Assembly: GCF_031851795.1 (NCBI RefSeq)
Contig: NZ_CP134696.1
Span: 3,058,501 to 3,122,500, forward strand
Direction: 5' to 3'
From: Pontibacter sp. G13
Lineage (GTDB): Bacteria; Bacteroidota; Bacteroidia; J057
Length of the DNA stretch: 64,000 nucleotides
Below, in pieces: positions 1 through 9,047 of this stretch. Numbering within the stretch: the first letter of the stretch is position 1; each line of letters starts with the position of its first letter. A model generated the notes under the pieces. That model saw only the letters and a list, made by a program, of their open reading frames with translations, was not told the origin of the DNA and ran no database searches. A program made the translations under genes and the position numbers.

Positions 1-69
1 CAACCTCATACCCTCGAACAGGGATTTGCGCTTCTGGATCGCCAGCTCAAGGCTCTGGAAAATGTCTAA
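1..69 (+). CDS. C-terminal end of an unidentified protein (partial)
   Basis: An open frame runs from the window edge to a TAA at 67-69 and is followed directly by a terminator, so this is the tail of a plus-strand gene. The visible 22 residues end in LLDRQLKALENV and look like a C-terminal amphipathic helix. There is too little sequence to name a family; an aminotransferase-like or other alpha-helical C-terminus would fit, but that is a guess. Confidence 0.5.
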   Translation, partial: QPHTLEQGFALLDRQLKALENV

Positions 70-86
70 TCAGTCCTCACTCGAAT

Positions 87-132
87 AAAAAAACTCGGCA
101 CCTCCACTGGAGCAATGCCGAGTCTTTTTTTG
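87..132. terminator. Bidirectional intrinsic terminator
   Basis: An 8-bp stem (ACTCGGCA at 93-100, TGCCGAGT at 116-123) is flanked by A residues on the left and a run of T on the right. It can end the plus-strand gene stopping at 69 and the minus-strand gene stopping at 147. Confidence 0.85.
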
Positions 133-146
133 AACAGCTTGAGATA

Positions 147-2600
147 TTATCGGAGCGCAACGGTGAACGCCCATTTCCAAGCGATATTTTTTTGCCAATC
201 AGGCGATCCATACGGCCCAAAATTGTAAAACACTCCACCGCCTAGTCCTGCATAAAAAGCATTCAGCATCGGAAGTCTTATGGCCTGGTCTACCCATGCA
301 CCCGTCTCCCAGTAACCGCGCTCCATCGTCTGAAATGGCATGGCAGAATGTCTCTCCGGATGCGCCAAGCTCCCAAAGGCTATACCTTGCGACAGATAAA
401 ACTGCGGTGCGGAAAACTTGCTGATCGGAATCGGTCCGCCCAATTGCTGTCGAATGAACAGGGAGGCGTATTGATCTGACAAAAATGCATAGACCGGCAT
501 GGTCTGAAAGGTGTTAGGCACCCAAATCCGTAGATCTTCTACCTGACTGCCTTGACCGAAGAACAACCTTGGTGCAGGAGCATTTCCCCAGACTTTGCCG
601 GCAGAAACGGAAATAGAGGTTTCACCCAACCACAGCGTTTGTCCCCGCCAATCCATTCGAAAATCGAGTCGATCATAGGCCAAAGCCTGATCTGAGAAAG
701 TATCCCAACCTCTAATCCATGCAGCCTGAAAAACGGGCAAATTCGACCCCATTGATACATGTTGCCCCATGACTTCCACCCATCTTTCTTTGGGGGCGTA
801 CCTGAGTTGCACCCGCGTTTCATCCAAAATAAACGCGGCAGAAAGGGGCATTCCATCTTCCGGCTGAAATTGATAAGGATATGCGGGCCTCAATTCGATA
901 TGGGCTGCTTGGAGACTCAGTTGCCATGCTTTGTGAATCTGGAGAAGCGATCGAAAGCCAAACTGATTAATTCGGTCTCGGCGATCGGCGATATTCCGGG
1001 AAAAATCCACTTCTGGATAAGGAGAACTCATGATCCTCAATCCCGGCTCTTCGAGATCCTGCTCCCAAAAAACCTGCAAAAAGCTTTGACCTTTGGGATT
1101 CGGCAAAAAAGAGAGGCTACTACCAAACTTCATTCGCTTGTCCCGGAATCCATACCGGAAATATCCACCCAACTCCCAATGCCTTGAAATTTTGTCGCCA
1201 GAGATCACCCCTAGCCCAAGCGTCAACCCTTCATGGAGATTGAATCCTCCGAGACGATTGAGATCAATATCCACAGGCCCGAGGGGAAATCGCCCTTTCC
1301 CAAAATGCTCGCCCATATCCATGATCCGCTGAAAATTGTGTGCCTCAGATACGCTATCGAGCAATTGATAAGTATTTTGCTCCCGAATAGAGAGTGGAAC
1401 AGGGCGCTGAGCATCCCACCAACCTTCATCCTGATACCCTGCGCTGTCAGCCAAGTTGACCTCCACCCACTTGATCTTTTGACGGGCAAGGCTGGGATCC
1501 AAATTCACATTTCGGAGGTCACTTCTTCCAGACATCTCGATTCCAATTCCCGATTCTCCCATAGAAGCCAACTGCATCTTGAAATTGAGTTGCTCTGGGA
1601 ACCAGTGCTCTCCATCAGGCCGATTGTAAAGCTGCTCGATCTTCATGTTCCAAAATCCTGTAATGGCAGGCTCGGCTGTAACCATTTGGACCGCCCACCG
1701 GTGGGTATTGACATGGAGAATTCCTTTTAGGCCATTAAATTTTCTTCCGCCTTTGGGCTTGTAGGTAATTTGATAAATGGTATCCAGTCCGTCGTACAAG
1801 GTATCCGCCATGGCAAAGTGGTATCGAGGAATTCCTACTGCACCGATGGGATTGGCGTAGGAGAGATCACCGATTTGGATCATGTCGTCGTAAAAGGAAA
1901 ACGGTTGGAAGTCGGTGGCAAGTGCCGCGAACGTGGGGTTTGGCAATCCAGACATTTTGGTGGCGATGACAGTCTGGGAGGCTTTGTCGGGGGCTTTGCC
2001 TTTTCTCTCGGTTACAGACTCCAAGACGACCAAGGCCATCTTTTCGACCTGCTCGCTGAGGTTTTCTCGTTCGGATGAGTCGGCAATACCGGACAGGGAG
2101 GAATCCATAATCGCCCAATCTCCCACTACCTTATTGTAGATTTCACAAGTATAACCGGGAAGATTTCTGGGTGCATTTTTTTTTCGGTGCTTGGCTACCT
2201 GCTTCATAACGTACCGAGCGGGATCGCGCGCTCCGGATATTTCTACAGGATCCAGAGATGCATTTGAGGGGCTAAGATGAATGACGGTTGATCCAGTCTC
2301 CAGCTCTCTGCGTTTGAACAATCTGGGGATGTACCCTACATAACTCACCGTAATTTCAGATTCTGAAGCTGGAACAGTCACATCGAATTCTCCTCGGATA
2401 TCTGCTACAGAACCATATTTTCGATCCTTGCCCCAGGTGACGTGGGCAAATGCCAATGGTTGTCCAGTTGAAGCATCCAAAATTTGGCCAGATAATTTCC
2501 AGCCATTTTGGGCTTGGACTTCGGGGAAAGGAAGCAAAACGAAGAGTAGGCTAAAGAATATTGGTATCCAGCCCAATTGTCTACATACGAGTTGGTTCAT
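147..2600 (-). CDS. DUF5686 / carboxypeptidase-regulatory-like outer-membrane protein
   Basis: An 817-residue protein with an N-terminal signal peptide (cleavage probably after VQAQ near residue 31), then a carboxypeptidase-regulatory-like beta-sandwich (about 34-115: LSGQILDASTGQPLAFAHV and ITVSYVGYIPR), then a long region with the layout of DUF5686, a Bacteroidota family predicted to form an outer-membrane barrel. The C-terminal half alternates short amphipathic strands and aromatic residues, and ends in FTVALR. The regulatory-like domain is also found in TonB receptors and may act as a periplasmic folding unit. The molecular role of DUF5686 is not established. It stands alone on the minus strand, with a strong terminator behind it and about 500 bases without genes in front. 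The ATG at 2600 directly precedes a plausible signal sequence and is accepted. Confidence 0.85.
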   Translation of the reverse strand: MNQLVCRQLGWIPIFFSLLFVLLPFPEVQAQNGWKLSGQILDASTGQPLAFAHVTWGKDRKYGSVADIRGEFDVTVPASESEITVSYVGYIPRLFKRRELETGSTVIHLSPSNASLDPVEISGARDPARYVMKQVAKHRKKNAPRNLPGYTCEIYNKVVGDWAIMDSSLSGIADSSERENLSEQVEKMALVVLESVTERKGKAPDKASQTVIATKMSGLPNPTFAALATDFQPFSFYDDMIQIGDLSYANPIGAVGIPRYHFAMADTLYDGLDTIYQITYKPKGGRKFNGLKGILHVNTHRWAVQMVTAEPAITGFWNMKIEQLYNRPDGEHWFPEQLNFKMQLASMGESGIGIEMSGRSDLRNVNLDPSLARQKIKWVEVNLADSAGYQDEGWWDAQRPVPLSIREQNTYQLLDSVSEAHNFQRIMDMGEHFGKGRFPLGPVDIDLNRLGGFNLHEGLTLGLGVISGDKISRHWELGGYFRYGFRDKRMKFGSSLSFLPNPKGQSFLQVFWEQDLEEPGLRIMSSPYPEVDFSRNIADRRDRINQFGFRSLLQIHKAWQLSLQAAHIELRPAYPYQFQPEDGMPLSAAFILDETRVQLRYAPKERWVEVMGQHVSMGSNLPVFQAAWIRGWDTFSDQALAYDRLDFRMDWRGQTLWLGETSISVSAGKVWGNAPAPRLFFGQGSQVEDLRIWVPNTFQTMPVYAFLSDQYASLFIRQQLGGPIPISKFSAPQFYLSQGIAFGSLAHPERHSAMPFQTMERGYWETGAWVDQAIRLPMLNAFYAGLGGGVFYNFGPYGSPDWQKNIAWKWAFTVALR

Positions 2601-3106
2601 ACTGAGGCGTTAGGTCTTAGGATTAAACATGCATTCGAATCGAATTCGCAACAAAAGCTACATTCCTTAGAATTAATCAAATGAAATTATTATTCAATTT
2701 GCGGCAAATATTAGGTGCCGAAACCGGAAAAACGGTTGCCCCAATCCGCAATTGAGAATCAGCTGCCTATACGATTCACCTGAAAAGAAAAAATGCTCCT
2801 CTACTCCTGCCATCTTAAAGACAAGTTTTACTGCAAAATCAACTCCTTGCCTTTTCTGATGACCTTTCTCCACTATAGGAAAAGACACTAAAACCGAAGG
2901 CAAATAGCTGGAATAAAGATTAGCACCTACTTATCAATAAGGTTTATTGATGCAAATTTGTTAGAAGCATGAAAGATCTAAACGCCTGACACTTGCAGAA
3001 CCTAAGTTCTAGAATATTGATACCAGCTCCGTTTCTTTATTTTGAGCACAGAAATGAATGACACTCTCTAATCTTCTTGCATTTGTAGGGATTCCGATCC
3101 TACCTT
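2601..3106. other. Intergenic stretch without a supported gene
   Basis: About 500 bases, AT-rich compared with the flanks. A 69-codon minus-strand frame at 2694-2903 has no recognisable domain, signal peptide or typical codon use and is not called. The part next to 2600 must hold the promoter of the DUF5686 gene, but I see no clear TAnnTTTG match. Confidence 0.5.
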
Positions 3107-3730
3107 TTAATCTTCGGGATTCAATTCCATGAGACAGGCCTTAAGTTCCTCGACGTGTTCACCATACAAGGCATACACATACCGCTTCCCTAATTTGGCA
3201 GCTCCCCAGCCAAAAATCAGCGCAATTCCGGCGACACCAATCCATACGGTACCGGGAACTTGGGAAAATGAAGCCCCTCGCGATTCCCCTCCATGATAGA
3301 ACCCAAACAACACACCCGCAGCGCCCACCGTGGGCATGAGGGTAGTGATGGTTGCCTGATAAATCATCATGTAAAATTCCATCGAACGGACAGACTGATT
3401 AAGGGAAGTCTTGAGATCTAGCGGTGCAATTCCTGATGGATTGATGGCTCTGTACTTCATCCAATAAAACCCTCCACTCAGCACCAAAATCATGAGCGAA
3501 ACCCCATACCAGATGTTGGCGCGTCCCGGAAGTCGCTCGGCGAGTGCTGCCACCATAATCACAAGGACAATGCTCAAGGACACCTCCACCCAGATTCCCC
3601 GATTGATGCGTTGAAGCGCGGAGTCACTACGAGCATGGAGCATTTTCCGAATCTCCGCCTGGTCGAGGCGTGGTTCGGGATCTGCTTGGGAAGAAGCTTC
3701 CCACAAGATTTTGAGTTCTTCGAGCTGCAT
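3107..3730 (-). CDS. Four-helix membrane protein, probable partner of the upstream sigma factor
   Basis: Start chosen at the ATG giving MQLEELKILWEA (207 residues), 12 bases after the sigma-factor stop; an upstream ATG at 3766 would overlap the sigma gene by 25 bases. The N-terminal soluble part (about 1-45) is charged and helical and resembles the short cytoplasmic domains of Bacteroidota membrane proteins encoded behind ECF sigma factors. Hydrophobic segments lie near residues 48-68, 73-92, 125-145 and 160-180, so four membrane passes are likely. The C-terminus returns to a charged tail. By position it may be an anti-sigma or sensor protein, but no ZAS-type zinc motif is visible and the role is inferred from context only. 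Confidence 0.65.
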   Translation of the reverse strand: MQLEELKILWEASSQADPEPRLDQAEIRKMLHARSDSALQRINRGIWVEVSLSIVLVIMVAALAERLPGRANIWYGVSLMILVLSGGFYWMKYRAINPSGIAPLDLKTSLNQSVRSMEFYMMIYQATITTLMPTVGAAGVLFGFYHGGESRGASFSQVPGTVWIGVAGIALIFGWGAAKLGKRYVYALYGEHVEELKACLMELNPED

Positions 3731-3741
3731 GTCGTTTCGAT

Positions 3742-4242
3742 TCAGGAAAAATGAGGAGTCATCCACTTTCTCAACTTAGCCTTTATGCGGTTGATTTTGA
3801 CCCCAACATGATTCGGGGTGATCCCGGTGATTTCGGCGATTTCTTCATAGCTGTGGCTATCCAAATAGAGCATGATGATGGCTTTCTCGACCTTGGATAA
3901 TCGATCGATGGCCCGATGCAAGAAGACCGTTCGCTCTTGCTGCTCTCGATCCCATTCCCCTGATCCCGTGGGGAGTTGGAATTCTTTTTCGGAGAGCGAA
4001 AGGCTCTGCGGCCTTCGTTTCTTCTTGCGGAGTCCTGAGATCGCGGTATTGAGGGCGATTCGGTACATCCAGGTACTCACTTTGGATTTGCCGGAGAATG
4101 AGTCCCGAGATTTCCAGATTTGCAGGAGAATCTCCTGAAAAAGGTCACTGGTTTCCTCCGGATCATCGCTATACATGCGAGCGACCTTATGGATAATTCC
4201 CTGATGTTCCTCAATCAACGCGGTAAAGGAAGCCTCTTCCAT
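3742..4242 (-). CDS. ECF-type RNA polymerase sigma factor
   Basis: A 166-residue sigma-70 family protein. Region 2 is at about 5-75 (FTALIEEHQGIIHKVARMYS, DLFQEILLQIWKS, STWMYRIALNTAISGLR) and region 4 at about 105-160 (LSKVEKAIIMLYLDSHSYEEIAEITGI, then a helix-turn-helix with VGVKINRIKAKLRKW). Regions 1 and 3 are missing, as in ECF sigma factors. The ATG at 4242 is preferred over the one at 4377: the extra 45 residues of the longer frame are not sigma-like, while MEEASFTALIEEHQ is a normal family beginning. It forms a two-gene unit with the following membrane protein (12-base gap), which probably controls it. The target promoters cannot be seen here. Confidence 0.9.
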   Translation of the reverse strand: MEEASFTALIEEHQGIIHKVARMYSDDPEETSDLFQEILLQIWKSRDSFSGKSKVSTWMYRIALNTAISGLRKKKRRPQSLSLSEKEFQLPTGSGEWDREQQERTVFLHRAIDRLSKVEKAIIMLYLDSHSYEEIAEITGITPNHVGVKINRIKAKLRKWMTPHFS

Positions 4243-4423
4243 GCGTGAAATTTCTGGGATAGATGCCCAAGTTGGGGCGGTGTTGTATAAGAGTCGCCTT
4301 TCGTAGCGAATCCTTACAAAACGTAAGAAAAGTTCGCAGATACTCAAAGCCCTCTTGTCGGATACACAGATGACCAAGCTATTGCCCTTTTCCGTGAAAT
4401 CTTACCGTGGTTGAATGGACGTG

Positions 4424-4452
4424 TTTGCCGAACGAAAAAATGTGTACCTTTG
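4424..4452 (+). promoter_or_regulatory. Candidate Bacteroidota-type promoter for tpx
   Basis: TTTG at 4424-4427 and an exact TAnnTTTG match (TACCTTTG) at 4445-4452, separated by 17 bases, 29 bases before the tpx start. The Bacteroidota consensus is TTTG about 19-21 bases before TAnnTTTG, so the spacer is slightly short. Confidence 0.5.
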
Positions 4453-4481
4453 ATCAGGATTAACGAAAACCTCCCGTATTC

Positions 4482-5000
4482 ATGTCATCCGTAACACTCA
4501 AAGGCACTCCCTACCCCATCAAGGACGATATTCCAGAGGTAGGAGAAATCGGTGCTGACTTCACATTCGTCACCAAAGATCTGCAAGAGAAAACCTTGCT
4601 TGATGATATTCACGGCAAAGCCAAGGTTCTAATTGCAGTTCCAAGTTTGGACACAGGAATCTGCCAAATGGAAACGCGCAAATTCAACGAAGCGTTGAGT
4701 CAGCGCGAAGACGTAGTAGGCATTGTCGTTTCTCGTGATCTTCCTTTCGCTATGAATCGCTTTTGCGAAGCAGAAGGAATTGAGAATGTCATGCTTGCTT
4801 CTGACTTCCGCTATGGTGATTTCATCGACACGTACAACACTGAAATCCTTCGTGGCCCCTTGAAAGGCTTGTCCGCTCGCGCGGTATTTGTACTCGATGC
4901 AGACAATGTGATCACATACGCTGAGTTGGTTCCTGAAATCGCCCAAGAGCCTGATTATACCAGTGCCTTGGAAGCAGTAGACCAAATTCTCGGCAATTAA
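4482..5000 (+). CDS. tpx: Thiol peroxidase (Tpx, atypical 2-Cys peroxiredoxin)
   Basis: A 172-residue periplasm/cytosol peroxiredoxin that reduces hydrogen and alkyl peroxides with electrons from thioredoxin. The peroxidatic cysteine is Cys61 (PSLDTGICQMETRKFN) and the resolving cysteine Cys95 (DLPFAMNRFCEAEGI), the same spacing as in E. coli Tpx. The C-terminal family signature VTYAELVPEIAQEPDY appears as ITYAELVPEIAQEPDY. Length is normal for the family (about 165-172). No signal peptide, so it should act in the cytoplasm. It is a single-gene transcription unit with its own candidate promoter and a strong terminator behind it. Confidence 0.97.
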   Translation: MSSVTLKGTPYPIKDDIPEVGEIGADFTFVTKDLQEKTLLDDIHGKAKVLIAVPSLDTGICQMETRKFNEALSQREDVVGIVVSRDLPFAMNRFCEAEGIENVMLASDFRYGDFIDTYNTEILRGPLKGLSARAVFVLDADNVITYAELVPEIAQEPDYTSALEAVDQILGN

Positions 5001-5024
5001 TCTGGCACCTGCCAAACTGATTCC

Positions 5025-5059
5025 AACAGGCGATCCATGCATAATGGGTCGCCTGTTTT
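5025..5059 (+). terminator. Intrinsic terminator of tpx
   Basis: 12-bp stem with one U-G wobble (5025-5036 with 5046-5057), followed by four T residues. Confidence 0.8.
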
Positions 5060-5183
5060 GACATAATTAGAGGCCTAACGCCGTAGGATGGCCGCGACAC
5101 ACGATCATCATTTCACGTAATTATACCACATCGAAACTAAAAAATTTTCACATTTTGTGCGATCGTAAAATTTCCATTTGCCA

Positions 5184-5215
5184 TTTGTTTAATTATGCAT
5201 AAAATCTTAGCTTTA
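5184..5215 (+). promoter_or_regulatory. Candidate promoter for the PepSY-like gene
   Basis: TTTG at 5184-5187 and TAGCTTTA at 5208-5215 (one mismatch to TAnnTTTG) with a 20-base spacer, the expected distance. It lies 48 bases before the start codon at 5264. Confidence 0.5.
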
Positions 5216-5263
5216 GGATGAGCTAGGACTTATTTTCACTCGTACCAGATCAATCCCCTTGCC

Positions 5264-5695
5264 ATGCGTACTTACCTTTTGTATCTGACGTTGTCATTGG
5301 CGATTACTACCCTTCAGGGCCAAGTCACCCGCGGCCAACAATTGCCAGAAGGCCTAATCGAAACATTTGATACCGATTACCCAGAAGCCGACGAAACTGA
5401 GTGGAGTCGAAATGGGGCGAAGTATTCCGCCTTGTTCCTGCTAAATGAATTTCGAATGGAGGCTGTCTATGATCAAGTCGGAGAATGGCAATACACCGAT
5501 GTATTCCTCCCTGAAACGGAAATTCCCGAAAAGATCGCCAGTCATTTCCGGGCATTTTACGCCAATTCTGGGTACAGCCTCAAGGAAGCATTATTCCATG
5601 ATGCCCCATCCGAAAGCTTCTACATTCTCAAGATCCAAAAGGGTTCCCAAGCCCAATCGTTGAGATTTACCGAAGAAGGTGATTTATTGGAATAG
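5264..5695 (+). CDS. Secreted PepSY-like protein
   Basis: A 143-residue exported protein. The signal peptide spans about residues 1-20 (hydrophobic run, cleavage near LQGQ). The mature part resembles the PepSY-like / putative beta-lactamase-inhibitor-like fold common in Bacteroidota periplasmic proteins: an opening helix with FDTDYPEADETEWSRNGAKY, strands with FRMEAVYDQVGEWQYTDVFL, and a helix-strand repeat with KIASHFRAFY and SFYILKIQKG. Such proteins have no proven enzymatic role and are thought to bind or regulate periplasmic partners. It is a monocistronic gene with a candidate promoter in front. The family call is moderate; no lipobox or anchoring signal is visible. Confidence 0.7.
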   Translation: MRTYLLYLTLSLAITTLQGQVTRGQQLPEGLIETFDTDYPEADETEWSRNGAKYSALFLLNEFRMEAVYDQVGEWQYTDVFLPETEIPEKIASHFRAFYANSGYSLKEALFHDAPSESFYILKIQKGSQAQSLRFTEEGDLLE

Positions 5696-6092
5696 CCCTC
5701 CGATCGTCATTGCCCTATCATGGGGACACTCTAGGAACTGATTGGCTAAGCCTGAAAAGCTGAAAGTACAAACATCTTTCCTTTGAGTTCCTCCAAAAAG
5801 CCGAAAAAATTGGTTCCTTTTCGATTCCAGTTTCTTCAAAGAAGTTTTTTGAAGAATTCTCACCGAGGAAATGTATTCGGTCTTTGTCTAGGTGGTGATC
5901 AGCTTATGGAATCGAGCGTAGCTTTGGGGCAAAATCCCTCCTCAAATTTCGTCCTTATACTTACCACAATCTGTTATTTGTGGGGGCAAAACGTATGGGA
6001 TCGGGGGGACAGGAGTTCACCCACAACCACTTAGCCTGCACCACTCCAAAAATCCTGTATATTGCAGATGGAAGAATTGGAAATTTCCCATC
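5696..6092. other. Intergenic stretch upstream of the hexuronate operon
   Basis: About 400 bases without a supported gene. An 83-codon frame at 5783-6034 shows no family features. TGTATATTGC at 6056-6065, 27 bases before uxaC, is a near match to the TAnnTTTG element and a possible operon promoter. Confidence 0.45.
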
Positions 6093-7508
6093 ATGCGTAC
6101 ATTCATTCATCAGGATTTTTTGCTCCAGTCTGAGCCCGCTCGCCGCCTCTATCACGAATTCGCTGCGGACCTACCCATCATCGATTACCACAACCATCTC
6201 CCTCCAGCGGAGATGGCTGCCAATCATCAATGGGACAATATCTCCCAAGTCTGGCTTGCAGGAGATCACTACAAGTGGCGGGCCATGCGTGCCAATGGCA
6301 TTCCCGAAAGCCATATCACGGGTACCACACCTGATGATGAAAAATTTCGTCAGTGGGCCAAAACCGTTCCTTTCACGCTCCGAAATCCCCTATACCATTG
6401 GACGCACCTTGAGCTTTCTCGCTATTTCGGCGTGGATGAATTGCTCAATGCCGAAAACGCGGATGCTATCTATGCACATTGCAATGCCCAGCTCGCCCAG
6501 CCGGAAAACTCCGCGATGGGACTTTTGGCTCGCATGCAGGTGGAAACGCTCTGCACAACGGATGATCCAACAGATGACCTCGCCTTTCACCAATCCATCC
6601 GATTGAGTGGCGGTGACATACGCGTCCTTCCCACATTCCGACCCGACAAGGCACTCGGCGTGGAAGATCCCGTGTCTTACAATGCCTATTTGGATAAATT
6701 GTCCGAGGTAACAGGTTCCAATGCGGACCACTTTCTCGATCTGCTCAGCATGCTCCAGCAAAGACTCGATTTCTTTCACGAGCAAGGATGCCGACTATCA
6801 GATCATGGACTGGAACAGATGTATGCCGCAGAATTCTCCGATGCACACATCAACTATCTCTTCCACAAAGTTCGACTAGGGAATTACCTCGATCCAGCGG
6901 AACAATTGCACTTCAAATCCGCGGTACTCTACCACCTAGGCGTGATGTATCATGAGAAAGGCTGGACCCAACAATTTCACCTTGGCGCACTTCGGAACAA
7001 CAATGCCCGGCTTCAGGCGCGATTGGGAGCTGATGCAGGATGTGATTCAATGGGAGATTTTGAGCAGGCCAAGCCACTTTCTCAATACCTGAATCGATTG
7101 GAAACCGAAGGAAAATTGGCCAAGACCATCCTCTACAATCTCAATCCAAGGGACAACGATCTCTTTGCCACGATGATTGGCAATTTCCAAGACGGTTCTA
7201 TGGCCGGAAAAATCCAATTTGGCTCAGGATGGTGGTTCTTGGATCAGAAAAAAGGCATGGAAGATCAACTGAACTCCTTGTCCAATATGGGGCTATTGGC
7301 ACACTTCGTCGGGATGCTCACCGATAGCCGGAGCTTCCTTTCCTTCCCACGACACGAATACTTCCGCCGAATCCTTTGCAATCTGATCGGAGAGGATGTC
7401 CAGCAAGGACTTCTTCCAAATGACTATGGCTTGCTGGGAGATTTGGTCGCAAGAATCAGCTATCACAATGCGAAGACCTTCTTCAAATTTGACGAAGTGA
7501 AGGTGTAA
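6093..7508 (+). CDS. uxaC: Uronate isomerase (glucuronate/galacturonate isomerase)
   Basis: A 471-residue enzyme of the amidohydrolase superfamily that interconverts D-glucuronate and D-fructuronate, or D-galacturonate and D-tagaturonate, the first step of hexuronate breakdown in the cytoplasm. The metal-binding motif DYHNHLPP (His33, His35) is present, followed by the family features WLAGDHYKWRAMRANGI and LCTTDDPTDDL. The middle region QFHLGALRNNN and the segment FGSGWWFLDQKKGMEDQ are typical of UxaC. Length matches the family (about 465-475). It heads an operon with three TRAP transporter genes 40 bases downstream, which points to uptake and use of a uronic acid. The later enzymes (uxuA/uxaA, kdgK, eda) are not in this window. 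Confidence 0.97.
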   Translation: MRTFIHQDFLLQSEPARRLYHEFAADLPIIDYHNHLPPAEMAANHQWDNISQVWLAGDHYKWRAMRANGIPESHITGTTPDDEKFRQWAKTVPFTLRNPLYHWTHLELSRYFGVDELLNAENADAIYAHCNAQLAQPENSAMGLLARMQVETLCTTDDPTDDLAFHQSIRLSGGDIRVLPTFRPDKALGVEDPVSYNAYLDKLSEVTGSNADHFLDLLSMLQQRLDFFHEQGCRLSDHGLEQMYAAEFSDAHINYLFHKVRLGNYLDPAEQLHFKSAVLYHLGVMYHEKGWTQQFHLGALRNNNARLQARLGADAGCDSMGDFEQAKPLSQYLNRLETEGKLAKTILYNLNPRDNDLFATMIGNFQDGSMAGKIQFGSGWWFLDQKKGMEDQLNSLSNMGLLAHFVGMLTDSRSFLSFPRHEYFRRILCNLIGEDVQQGLLPNDYGLLGDLVARISYHNAKTFFKFDEVKV

Positions 7509-7548
7509 TTCGAGCAAAAAAAGAACAAACTAACAACCGACTACCTAC

Positions 7549-8565
7549 ATGAAACGCTTGATCCTTCTGGGAATCATGGCGGGGATCTGTATGGGCTGCC
7601 ATCAGATTCGAGACCGCCGAAGCCTCAAACTTGCCCACGGGCTGGATACCCAGCACCCCGTCCACCTAGCAATGGTGAAGTTTGCTGAAACCTGCGATGA
7701 AATTTCCAATGGCAAACTGAAAGTGGATATCTATCCCAGCCAGCAGTTGGGTACAGAGCGAGAAACGTTGGAGCTTCTTCAGCTGGGCAGTATCGCTATC
7801 ACCAAAGTTTCGGCAGGAGTATTGGAGAATTTTGCCCCTTCGACACAGGTACTCGGCCTTCCTTATGTATTCAAAAGCCGCGCTCACCAATATGCCGTGC
7901 TCGATGGCCCAGTCGGAGATTCGCTCCTGATGGCTCCCGTCGAATACAAAATGCGCGGATTGTGCTTTTTCGACGCCGGCTTTCGATCCTTTTACACCAA
8001 AGAGCGGCCAGTCAACCGCCCTCAAGATCTCGATGGGTTGAAAATCCGTGTGATGGAATCCCAAACCGCCAAGGACATGGTAAACGGGCTGGGCGGAAGC
8101 GCAACTCCTATGGCATGGGGAGAACTCTATAGCGGTCTTCAACAAGGAATCGTGGATGGAGCCGAGAACAATCCTCCGAGCTTTCATTCCTCCGGTCACT
8201 ACGAAATCTGCAAGTATTATACCCTCAATGAGCATACCGCCGTACCCGACGTCCTGCTCATGAGTACCATCATCTGGGAACAACTCAATGACCAAGAACA
8301 AGCCTGGGTCAATGAGGCTATTGACATTGCCTTGGCTTACCAACGGATTGCCTGGGTCGAAGCAGAACAAGAAGCATTGGAAGCCGTGCAAGCTGCAGGC
8401 GTAGAGGTGATTCGTCCAGATAAGCAGCCCTTCATGGAGGAATTGGCCGATATGTTCGAAAAATTCCAAGATCGCCCAGACCTGTATCCCACCATTCAAG
8501 CGATTCTAGCTACGCCAGATCCCACCCAAATACCTGACTCAACCTCCAATCCCTCAGAATCATGA
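7549..8565 (+). CDS. dctP: TRAP transporter substrate-binding lipoprotein (DctP family)
   Basis: A 338-residue periplasmic solute receptor for a TRAP transporter. The N-terminus has a lipobox (GICMGC, Cys near 17-18), so it is probably membrane-anchored, which is less usual for DctP proteins. Family features are LAHGLDTQHPVHLAMVKFAE, YPSQQLGTERETLELLQLG, and LKIRVMESQTAKDMVNGLGG before the ligand-loop segment ATPMAWGELYSGLQQGIVDG with AENNPPSF. The conserved Arg in KIRV binds the substrate carboxylate in this family. Placement after uxaC suggests a hexuronate ligand, which is an inference. Its last codon overlaps the dctQ start (ATGA at 8562-8565), so the two are translationally coupled. Confidence 0.93.
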   Translation: MKRLILLGIMAGICMGCHQIRDRRSLKLAHGLDTQHPVHLAMVKFAETCDEISNGKLKVDIYPSQQLGTERETLELLQLGSIAITKVSAGVLENFAPSTQVLGLPYVFKSRAHQYAVLDGPVGDSLLMAPVEYKMRGLCFFDAGFRSFYTKERPVNRPQDLDGLKIRVMESQTAKDMVNGLGGSATPMAWGELYSGLQQGIVDGAENNPPSFHSSGHYEICKYYTLNEHTAVPDVLLMSTIIWEQLNDQEQAWVNEAIDIALAYQRIAWVEAEQEALEAVQAAGVEVIRPDKQPFMEELADMFEKFQDRPDLYPTIQAILATPDPTQIPDSTSNPSES

Positions 8566-9044
8566 AAAGCTACATCGACAAAATCCTCGAATCGAGCCTA
8601 GTGATTCTGCTGGGAATCATGGTTATCAATGTCGTCTGGCAGGTGATAGCACGGACCTTCAACATCTCGAGTTCATGGACCGAGGAACTGGCGCGTTACC
8701 TCTTGATTTGGTTGGGGATGCTCAGCGCCGCTTACGCAACAGGCAAAAAGCTCCATTTGGCGATCGACCTACTGCCTCAAAGTCTCGAAGGAGCATCTGC
8801 CAAAAGACTACAAGCAGTCATCACGATCCTGATGGCCCTTTTTGCATTGGGAGTGATGGTCATAGGAGGAAGCCGACTAGTCATCCTCGTGTGGGAATTG
8901 GGCCAAACCAGTGCCGCCATGAAACTGCCCATGGGGTGGGTTTATGGTATCATTCCGATAAGTGGTGTACTGATCGTGTACTATTGCATGCATCACCTCA
9001 TCACCCCAGATCCTTTGTTTTCCCCTAACGCTCAAACCAAATAA
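8562..9044 (+). CDS. dctQ: TRAP transporter small permease (DctQ family)
   Basis: A 160-residue integral membrane protein with four predicted helices (about 10-32, 45-63, 85-107 and 125-147). The DctQ pattern is seen in WQVIARTFNISSSWTEELARYLLIWLGMLSAAYATG, given here as its ends WQVIARTF and LLIWLGMLSAAYATG, then KLHLAIDLLP. DctQ forms the membrane complex with the large permease DctM and is needed for sodium-driven solute uptake. It starts inside the dctP stop (4-base overlap) and is followed 3 bases later by dctM, so the three proteins are made together. Confidence 0.92.
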   Translation: MKSYIDKILESSLVILLGIMVINVVWQVIARTFNISSSWTEELARYLLIWLGMLSAAYATGKKLHLAIDLLPQSLEGASAKRLQAVITILMALFALGVMVIGGSRLVILVWELGQTSAAMKLPMGWVYGIIPISGVLIVYYCMHHLITPDPLFSPNAQTK

Positions 9045-9047
9045 GCC

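Noticed and set aside
539-2613. Several frames of 61-165 codons opposite to the DUF5686 gene
   Set aside because: All lie inside the long coding gene, have no domain features, and mirror its codon pattern.
2694-2903. 69-codon minus-strand frame in the intergenic stretch
   Set aside because: No signal peptide, family motif or coding-like composition; lies in AT-rich spacer.
5783-6034. 83-codon plus-strand frame before uxaC
   Set aside because: No family features; probably leader sequence.
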